A stretch of 64,000 bases of DNA from an uncultured Lachnospiraceae bacterium (GTDB taxonomy: Bacteria; Bacillota; Clostridia; Lachnospirales; Lachnospiraceae), in NCBI GenBank assembly GCA_900316625.1, contig ONDO01000005.1, forward strand, positions 35,692-99,691, in the 5' to 3' direction. The notes beneath the pieces are model-generated. The model had not been told where the DNA came from, made no database searches, and saw nothing but the letters and a program-made list of their open reading frames with translations. Below, in pieces: positions 56,247 through 64,000 of this stretch. The position numbers and the translations under genes were made by a program. Each line of letters opens with the position of its first letter. Position 1 is the stretch's first letter.

Positions 56247-57334
56247 TCTTACGATCGATAGAATTACAGAATTTCAGAAATTATGAAAACCTGAGCCTTA
56301 CATTTTCCGAGGGGACGAATATCTTCTACGGTGATAATGCACAGGGCAAGACGAATCTACTGGAAGCGGTCTATATGTCGGGAACCACAAAGTCACATCG
56401 TGGAAACAGAGACCGTGACATGATTCGCTTTGGTCAGGATGAGGCGCACATTCGTACGAATGTGGAAAAGTCTGGACATGAAGAACAGATTGATATTCAT
56501 CTTCGAAAAACTAAATCGAAGGGAATTGCTGTGAATCATTTTCCAATCAAGAAGGCATCCGATCTCTTTGGAATTCTAAATCTTATATTCTTCTCTCCTG
56601 AGGATCTAAACATCATAAAAGACGGTCCTGCGGAGAGGCGTAGATTCATGGATCAGGAGCTTTGCCAGCTGGATAAAATCTATCTTAGTGATCTAAAGAA
56701 TTACAATAAGGCACTCGATCAGAGAAATCAGCTTCTGAAAGATGTTATAAAAAACAAAGATTTACTCCAAACCCTTGATATCTGGGATAATCAGCTCTGT
56801 CAATATGGAAGCAGGATTATTCGACAAAGAAAAGAGTTCGTAAATGAACTGAATGAGATCGTTCATGAGATTCACCTGAACCTTACCCAGAGCAAAGAGG
56901 ATTTGCTTGTAAAATATGAACCATCCTCCGGTGCAGATGATTTCGAGATGCAGTTGTTCAATGCAAGAGAAAGGGATCTTCATCTCCTGCAGACAACTGT
57001 TGGACCGCACCGAGATGATATGTCCATTCAATCGAATAAGATTGATATGAGAAAATATGGTTCTCAGGGACAGCAGAGAACTTCTGCTCTCTCTCTTAAG
57101 CTTTCTGAGATACAGCTTGTTGAAAAGACAATTCATGAAAAGCCGGTTCTGCTATTGGATGATGTTTTATCAGAGCTGGATGAAAAAAGACAAAATGATC
57201 TTCTATCCAGTATTAGTGGGATTCAAACATTGATTACCTGCACCGGTTTAGATGATTTTGTAAAGAATAGATTTGAAATCGATCGTTTATTTCATGTTAC
57301 GCAAGGGTCGATTGAAGATAGTAAGTTGGCATGA
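56243..57334 (+). CDS. recF: DNA repair and recombination protein RecF
   Basis: The 363-residue SMC-like ATPase loads RecA on gapped DNA with RecO and RecR. Walker A GDNAQGKTN is near residue 30, and the signature SQGQQRTSALSLKLSEI and Walker B VLLLDDVLSELD are near the C-terminus. Length is normal. It precedes gyrB by 17 bases. Confidence 0.96.
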   Translation: MILRSIELQNFRNYENLSLTFSEGTNIFYGDNAQGKTNLLEAVYMSGTTKSHRGNRDRDMIRFGQDEAHIRTNVEKSGHEEQIDIHLRKTKSKGIAVNHFPIKKASDLFGILNLIFFSPEDLNIIKDGPAERRRFMDQELCQLDKIYLSDLKNYNKALDQRNQLLKDVIKNKDLLQTLDIWDNQLCQYGSRIIRQRKEFVNELNEIVHEIHLNLTQSKEDLLVKYEPSSGADDFEMQLFNARERDLHLLQTTVGPHRDDMSIQSNKIDMRKYGSQGQQRTSALSLKLSEIQLVEKTIHEKPVLLLDDVLSELDEKRQNDLLSSISGIQTLITCTGLDDFVKNRFEIDRLFHVTQGSIEDSKLA

Positions 57335-57351
57335 TAGAAAGGTGTGCGTAA

Positions 57352-59268
<1,917 letters not shown>

Positions 59269-59282
59269 GAGGGTAATCCGCA

Positions 59283-61922
59283 ATGGATGGAATGGACGAT
59301 AAGATATTTGATCAGATTCACGAAGTAGATCTGAAAAAGACCATGGAGTCTTCCTACATCGATTATGCGATGAGCGTAATCGTTGCAAGAGCACTTCCTG
59401 ACGCAAGAGACGGATTAAAGCCGGTTCAGCGCCGAGTTCTCTACTCCATGATCGAACTGAATAATGGACCCGACAAGCCCCATCGTAAGTGTGCGCGTAT
59501 TGTCGGTGACACAATGGGTAAATACCATCCTCATGGTGATAGCTCAATCTATGGAGCACTTGTCAACATGGCACAGGACTGGAATACAAGATATCCACTT
59601 GTTGACGGACACGGTAACTTCGGTTCTGTCGATGGAGATGGAGCTGCAGCTATGCGATACACAGAGGCCCGCCTCTCTAAGGTTGCAATGTGTATGCTGC
59701 AGGATATCGATAAGGATACGGTTGATTTCATACCGAACTTCGATGAGACAGAGAAAGAGCCGGTTGTATTACCCGCTCGTTACCCTAACCTCCTCGTAAA
59801 TGGAGGTACTGGAATCGCAGTTGGTATGGCTACCAATATTCCTCCTCACAACATGCGTGAGGTTATTGCTGCTTGTTCCAAGATGATCAACAATCGCATT
59901 GAAGAAGACAGAGATACTGAAATCGATGAACTTATCGATGTCGTAAAGGGTCCGGATTTCCCGACGGGTGGTATGATCCTTGGTCATAGTGGAATCGATG
60001 AAGCATATCGTACCGGACGTGGCAAGATCAAAGTTCGTGCAATTACCAGTATCGAGCCTATGGCGAACGGTAAGAACCGAATTGTTGTCACCGAGCTTCC
60101 TTACATGGTAAACAAGGCACGTCTGATCAAGTATATTGCTGATCTTGTACGTGATAAGAAGTTAGATGGAATCACAGATCTTAGAGATGAATCTTCCCGC
60201 GAAGGGATGAGAATCTCTATCGAGCTCCGTCGTGATGTGAATCCTAACGTTATGCTGAACAAACTTTTCAAGCATACCCAGCTGCAGGACACCTTCGGTG
60301 TTATCATGCTGGCTCTTGTGGATAATCAGCCAAAAATTCTAAATCTCAAAGAGATGCTCGAAGTATACCTCAAGCATCAGGAAGAGGTTATCACTCGTCG
60401 TACAAAGTACGAACTCAACAAAAAAGAAGAGCGCGCTCATATCCTGAAAGGACTCCTGATCGCACTCGATAATATCGATGAGGTCATCTCTATCATTCGT
60501 GGATCTGAAACAGTTCAGATTGCGCAGGAACAGTTGATGGCTCGCTTCAATCTCACTGAAATTCAGGCAAAGTCAATCGTAGACATGCGTCTTCGTACTC
60601 TGACCGGTTTGGAAAGAGAGAAACTGCAGGCAGAATACGACCAGTTGCAGAAAGAAATCGAGCACCTTAAGGCAATTCTTGCAGATAAGAAGCTTCTTCT
60701 AGGTGTTATTCGTGATGAGATGCAGGAATATGCTGATAAGTATGGCGATGATCGTCGTACTGCCATCGGCTATGGTCTTGATGATGATATCTCCACGGAA
60801 GATATGATCCCGGATACCAATACAATCATTACCTTTACCAAGGTTGGTTATATTAAGCGAATGACGGAAGATAACTTCAAGGCACAGCACCGTGGTGGTA
60901 AAGGAATCAAGGGTATGGAAACACATGAAGACGATTATATCGTCGAAATGATGATGACCACGACCCATCACTATCTTATGTTCTTCACAAATCTGGGACG
61001 AGTCTATCGTTTGAAGGCATATGAAATTCCCGAAGCATCGAGAACTGCAAGAGGAACCGCAATCGTAAATCTCCTGCAGCTTCAGCCGGAAGAGACAATC
61101 ACCGCAATGATTTCTATGCGTGCGGATGATGATTCGAAGTATCTGATCATGGCAACGAAGAAAGGTATTATCAAGAGAACAAGACTATCTGAGTATGCCA
61201 ATATTAGAAAGACCGGACTTACTGCAATCCGTCTTAGAGAAGATGATAAACTGATCGAAGTTAAGAAGACCACTGGAGAAGATGATGTAATGCTCTTCAC
61301 CAAGTTTGGTATGTGCATCCGATTCAACGAAGATGATGTTCGTTGTACCGGACGTGATTCTATGGGTGTCATCGGTATGTCACTTTTAGATCAGGATGAT
61401 GTGATCGCTATGCAGCTTGCATCGCAGGGCGAATCCATGATGATCGTTTCAAAGAAGGGTATCGGTAAGTGTACGCTTACAACCGAATTCTCCACCCAGC
61501 ATCGTGGTGGTAAGGGTGTGAAGTGCTATAAGATTATGGAGAAGACCGGTAATCTTGTAGGTGTTAAGGCAGTTGGTGAAGAAGATGAAATGATGCTGAT
61601 CACCACCGAAGGAACCGTAATTCGTATTAAGGTTAAGGATACTGCCCTCTCCGGACGAATCACCAGTGGAGTAAAACTGATCAATCTCGATAAGGATGTG
61701 GAAGTTGCATCTATCTCCAAAGTTCGTAAGGACGAAAATATGGAAGAAGATGACGATCTCGAGATGGATGAAGAGCAGGACAAAAACAATGATTCTGCCG
61801 AAAACAAGGGTGAGTCTGTAACTTCAAATGATAATTCTGATGTTGTCGCTCTGGCTGAAAAAGCAATAAAGGCTGCAAAAGAAGAATCTGAAGATGAAGC
61901 AGATGATTCGGATGAGGAATAA
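59283..61922 (+). CDS. gyrA: DNA gyrase subunit A
   Basis: The 879-residue cutting subunit has the winged-helix tower domains and the catalytic tyrosine Y126 in RYTEARLS. The C-terminal beta-pinwheel carries the GyrA box twice as QHRGGKG, which supports true gyrase activity. An extra acidic, disordered tail (about 815-879) follows. In the quinolone region [11 protein letters not shown]87 keeps the wild-type Ser (E. coli Ser83) and G91 replaces the usual Asp or Glu (E. coli Asp87). Confidence 0.97.
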   Translation: MDGMDDKIFDQIHEVDLKKTMESSYIDYAMSVIVARALPDARDGLKPVQRRVLYSMIELNNGPDKPHRKCARIVGDTMGKYHPHGDSSIYGALVNMAQDWNTRYPLVDGHGNFGSVDGDGAAAMRYTEARLSKVAMCMLQDIDKDTVDFIPNFDETEKEPVVLPARYPNLLVNGGTGIAVGMATNIPPHNMREVIAACSKMINNRIEEDRDTEIDELIDVVKGPDFPTGGMILGHSGIDEAYRTGRGKIKVRAITSIEPMANGKNRIVVTELPYMVNKARLIKYIADLVRDKKLDGITDLRDESSREGMRISIELRRDVNPNVMLNKLFKHTQLQDTFGVIMLALVDNQPKILNLKEMLEVYLKHQEEVITRRTKYELNKKEERAHILKGLLIALDNIDEVISIIRGSETVQIAQEQLMARFNLTEIQAKSIVDMRLRTLTGLEREKLQAEYDQLQKEIEHLKAILADKKLLLGVIRDEMQEYADKYGDDRRTAIGYGLDDDISTEDMIPDTNTIITFTKVGYIKRMTEDNFKAQHRGGKGIKGMETHEDDYIVEMMMTTTHHYLMFFTNLGRVYRLKAYEIPEASRTARGTAIVNLLQLQPEETITAMISMRADDDSKYLIMATKKGIIKRTRLSEYANIRKTGLTAIRLREDDKLIEVKKTTGEDDVMLFTKFGMCIRFNEDDVRCTGRDSMGVIGMSLLDQDDVIAMQLASQGESMMIVSKKGIGKCTLTTEFSTQHRGGKGVKCYKIMEKTGNLVGVKAVGEEDEMMLITTEGTVIRIKVKDTALSGRITSGVKLINLDKDVEVASISKVRKDENMEEDDDLEMDEEQDKNNDSAENKGESVTSNDNSDVVALAEKAIKAAKEESEDEADDSDEE

Positions 61923-61932
61923 GTAATACGGG

Positions 61933-61961
61933 AAGAGGGCAATTACTGCCCTCTTCTTTTG
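61933..61961 (+). terminator. gyrA terminator
   Basis: GAAGAGGGCA and TGCCCTCTTC form a 10-base-pair stem around ATTAC, followed by TTTT. Confidence 0.92.
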
Positions 61962-62009
61962 AATGCGTATCGAATGACACGCGCATGAGTATGTGGCGTT
62001 TGATTGGAT

Positions 62010-62045
62010 ATCTAAAGGTTTTCGCGTAGGCGGAGAGTTTTAGAT
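62010..62045 (+). promoter_or_regulatory. Leader hairpin before the fumarase genes
   Basis: ATCTAAA (62010-62016) and TTTAGAT (62039-62045) begin a stem that continues inward with one mismatch and several G-U pairs to CGC/GCG closing a GTAG loop, about 16 base pairs. It ends just before the AAAAAGGAAAAA ribosome site. No T run follows, so it is a leader structure and not a terminator. Confidence 0.5.
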
Positions 62046-62061
62046 AAAAAGGAAAAAGAAA

Positions 62062-62907
62062 ATGCTTAGAGAAATCCAGGTAAAAGAGATTACAAAAAAT
62101 ATTCGCGAGATGTGTATTGAAGCGAACTATGATCTGTCGAAAGATATGAAGGACAGACTTCTAGAAGCAAAAGAAAAAGAAGAGTCTCCTATCGGAAAGA
62201 AGATATTAGGAGACCTCCAGGAAAATCTTAAAATCGCAAAAGAGGATCAGATTCCAATCTGCCAGGACACTGGAATGGCTGTAGTATTCTTAAAAGTAGG
62301 TCAGGATGTCCATTTTGTAGGAGGAAATCTTACAGATGCGATTAATGAAGGTGTAAAAGAAGGATATACAGAAGGGTATCTGAGAAAATCAGTTGTATCT
62401 GATCCCATCGAGAGAATAAATACAAAAGATAATACGCCTGCAATTATTCATACAGAAATTGTTGAAGGTGATAAAGTAGAAATTACAGCTGCTCCCAAGG
62501 GTTTTGGAAGTGAAAATATGAGCCGGGTCTTCATGTTGAAACCTGCAGATGGAATTGAAGGTGTAAAGAATGCAATTCTTACAGCTGTGAAAGATGCCGG
62601 TCCCAACGCCTGCCCGCCTATGGTGGTTGGTGTCGGAGTTGGAGGAACTTTCGAAAAAGCAGCTGAGATGGCAAAAGAAGCACTTGCAAGGAATACAGAA
62701 ATCGTCCCTGAAAAGGAATGGGTAAGAAATCTCGAAAGTGAGATGCTTGAAAAGATCAATAAATTAGGAATCGGTCCTGCAGGTCTTGGCGGACGAGTTA
62801 CTGCCCTTTCCGTAAATGTAGAGACCTATGCGACACACATCGCTGGTCTTCCTGTGGCAATTAATATCTGCTGTCATGTAAACAGACATACAAGTAGAAC
62901 AATCTAG
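62062..62907 (+). CDS. Class I fumarate hydratase, alpha subunit
   Basis: The 281-residue [4Fe-4S] subunit interconverts fumarate and malate with the beta subunit. Cluster Cys are seen in IPICQDTGM, GPNACPPMVVG and AINICCHVNRH. GGGTFEKA-type VGGTFEKAAEMAKEAL follows. It is the N-terminal half of the long FumA and separately encoded here, as in many Clostridia. A tartrate dehydratase with the same fold is a less likely alternative. Confidence 0.93.
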   Translation: MLREIQVKEITKNIREMCIEANYDLSKDMKDRLLEAKEKEESPIGKKILGDLQENLKIAKEDQIPICQDTGMAVVFLKVGQDVHFVGGNLTDAINEGVKEGYTEGYLRKSVVSDPIERINTKDNTPAIIHTEIVEGDKVEITAAPKGFGSENMSRVFMLKPADGIEGVKNAILTAVKDAGPNACPPMVVGVGVGGTFEKAAEMAKEALARNTEIVPEKEWVRNLESEMLEKINKLGIGPAGLGGRVTALSVNVETYATHIAGLPVAINICCHVNRHTSRTI

Positions 62908-62922
62908 AAGAGAAGGAAAAAA

Positions 62923-63474
62923 ATGGAATATAAGATTACTCTCCCGCTCACGCAGGAAGATGCGGAAAAACTTAGAATCGGTGACTATGTATATCTTTCG
63001 GGCCAAATGTATGTTGCCAGAGACGCAGCTCACAAGAGAATGACAGAAACATTAGAACGTGGAGAAGAACTTCCGATTCAACTAAAAGATGAAACAATCT
63101 ATTATATGGGACCCTCTCCCGCAAGAGAAGGCAGACCGATAGGATCTGCTGGTCCTACAACAGCATCCAGAATGGATAAATATACTCCAAGATTCTTAGA
63201 CATGGGACTTAGAGGAATGGTCGGCAAAGGAAAGAGAACAAAAGAAGTACTCGATGCTGTCATAAGAAATCATGCGGTATACTTTGCCGCAATTGGTGGT
63301 GAAGGTGCTCTTCTATCCAAGAAGATTCTATCGTCAGAAGTTATAGCATACGAAGATCTTGGCGCAGAAGCAATTCGACACATTACTATTTCGGATTTCC
63401 CGGTTGTCGTTGTAGCAGATTGCCATGGCGGTAACCTCTATGAAAGTGCAATTAAGGAATATCGAGTTGATTAA
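62923..63474 (+). CDS. Class I fumarate hydratase, beta subunit
   Basis: The 183-residue partner of the alpha subunit contains YLSGQMYVARDAAHKRM, YYMGPSPAREGRPIGSAGPTTASRMD and GMVGKGKRT, the C-terminal swivel domain of class I fumarases. It starts 15 bases after the alpha stop. Length normal. Co-translation is expected. Confidence 0.94.
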   Translation: MEYKITLPLTQEDAEKLRIGDYVYLSGQMYVARDAAHKRMTETLERGEELPIQLKDETIYYMGPSPAREGRPIGSAGPTTASRMDKYTPRFLDMGLRGMVGKGKRTKEVLDAVIRNHAVYFAAIGGEGALLSKKILSSEVIAYEDLGAEAIRHITISDFPVVVVADCHGGNLYESAIKEYRVD

Positions 63475-63526
63475 AATAAAAAAGGAATCAAAAGAAATCA
63501 AAAAGAAATCAAATTCGAAACCATGA

Positions 63527-63555
63527 TTGACAAATACTTATTTCTTCGTTAGAAT
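63527..63555 (+). promoter_or_regulatory. tRNA-Ser promoter
   Basis: A consensus TTGACA (63527-63532), 17 bases, TAGAAT (63550-63555), ending 40 bases before the tRNA. Confidence 0.85.
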
Positions 63556-63595
63556 TAGCAATGCGTCATAAATAAGTAATGGAATGAAGCGACTT

Positions 63596-63683
63596 GGAGA
63601 AGTACTCAAGTGGCCGAAGAGGTGCCCCTGCTAAGGGTATAGGTCGGGAAACCGGCGCGAGGGTTCAAATCCCTCCTTCTCCG
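63596..63683 (+). tRNA. tRNA-Ser (anticodon GCU)
   Basis: The 88-base class II tRNA has acceptor GGAGAAG/CTTCTCC, D-loop with CTCAAGTGGCCGAAGAGG, anticodon loop CTGCTAA (GCT, reading AGC and AGU), a long variable arm (AGGTCGGGAAACCGGCGC) and TPsiC loop GGTTCAAATCC. CCA is not encoded. Confidence 0.97.
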
Positions 63684-63684
63684 T

Positions 63685-63714
63685 TAACCAGATACGCAAG
63701 TATCTGGTTATTTT
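63685..63714 (+). terminator. Terminator after tRNA-Ser
   Basis: TAACCAGATAC and GTATCTGGTTA form an 11-base-pair stem around GCAA, followed by TTTT. Confidence 0.92.
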
Positions 63715-63809
63715 ATGCCTATCCATCGGATGTCAATAACTCATCAAACTCTATAAAAACGACGTTTTAAAAGAGTTTGAAAAAAATCTTAAAAAAAGAT
63801 AAAAAGTTG

Positions 63810-63838
63810 TTGACAGAAAGTGATACGCATAGTAATAT
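63810..63838 (+). promoter_or_regulatory. rRNA operon promoter
   Basis: A perfect -35 TTGACA (63810-63815), a 17-base spacer and TAATAT (63833-63838), with AT-rich A-tract DNA upstream that could be an UP element. Strength and place fit an rrn promoter. Confidence 0.9.
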
Positions 63839-64000
63839 ATAGAAGTTGTCGCTGATGCGACAAAACAAAATCACAAAAAGCGAAAGCTTCTAGTGAAAAC
63901 AAGATCTTTGATAACTGAACAGTGAAACAACCTTGAAATTTCTTTATAAGATTTTCATAAGAACGCGTCTATTTCATAGACAACCTTAAAGCAGTAAAGC
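63839..64000 (+). other. 16S rRNA leader, start of rRNA operon
   Basis: The transcribed leader holds a hairpin TTGTCGC/GCGACAA (63846-63863) and the segment GATCTTTGATAACTGAAC (63909 on), a pattern common in Firmicute rrn leaders before the 16S gene. A GTCTAT/ATAGAC hairpin is at 63967-63981. A repeat (ACAACCTTGAAA, later ACAACCTTAAAG) is also seen. The 16S gene itself is beyond the window end. Confidence 0.85.

Overview
The window is the replication-origin region of a low-to-moderate GC Gram-positive anaerobe, most likely a Lachnospiraceae-type Clostridium. The evidence is: the gene order rpmH-oriC-dnaA-dnaN-S4-recF-gyrB-gyrA; the cluster rnpA-yidD-yidC-jag-mnmE-mnmG-rsmG-parA-parB with perfect parS sites; several families I associate with Lachnospiraceae (DUF6106, DUF3881, DUF4446, a kinase/ParA-like pair); and a class I two-subunit fumarase. 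Family names are by eye from motifs, not from a search. Nearly all genes left of oriC (about 53.0 kb) lie on the minus strand and all genes right of it on the plus strand, so transcription runs with replication. Exceptions on the left arm are mecA, a ferredoxin, a sugar-ABC ATPase, a PucR-type regulator, an ArgR-like protein and trmB.

Layout from left to right. 0-5 kb: F-type ATP synthase operon (atpZ-I-B-E-F-H-A-G, atpG cut by the window edge); the c subunit carries the Na+-binding ligand set. 5-9 kb: upstream genes on the same strand, a dCMP deaminase, a low-molecular-weight phosphatase homologue without the catalytic Cys, Sua5 and a membrane-anchored GH18 protein. 9-11 kb: a Ser/Thr-kinase-like protein fused to a degenerate ParA domain, plus a second P-loop-less ParA-like protein. 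11-13 kb: mecA, a DUF1858 redox protein and an 8-Cys ferredoxin too short for usual ORF cut-offs. 13-17 kb: gdpP-rplI-dnaB. 17-19 kb: an orphan UgpC/MsmX-type ATPase and a PucR-family regulator. 19-27.5 kb: an AraC-controlled galactoside locus (regulator, binding protein, two permeases, GH2 beta-galactosidase) with no ATPase of its own. 27.6-28.7 kb: rpsF-ssb-rpsR with an S6:S18-like leader. 28.9-36.2 kb: Sir2, then a cluster in the order of Bacillus yabC-yabB-yaaT-holB-yaaR-(tmk)-yaaO, with a guanylate-kinase-like gene in the tmk slot. 36.2-38.6 kb: an AbiE-like two-gene pair and an ArgR-like gene. 38.6-43.9 kb: a D,D-carboxypeptidase, trmB, tRNA-Lys, tRNA-Arg, a coiled-coil membrane protein and two DUF proteins. 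43.9-52.8 kb: partition, tRNA-modification and membrane-insertion genes. 52.8-62 kb: oriC and the replication genes. 62-64 kb: fumarase, tRNA-Ser, then the promoter and leader of an rRNA operon whose 16S gene begins past the window end.

Most of the window is core genome. The points that stand out are the predicted Na+ coupling of the ATP synthase, the catalytically incomplete phosphatase, the kinase/ParA-like pair with its divergent palindromic control region, the AbiE-like pair with a degenerate nucleotidyltransferase, an AraC-type direct repeat over the -35 of the galactoside operon, the parS cluster, and a 24-bp tandem repeat in a coiled-coil gene that also carries two FliM-like motifs. 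I saw no CRISPR array, insertion sequence or prophage.
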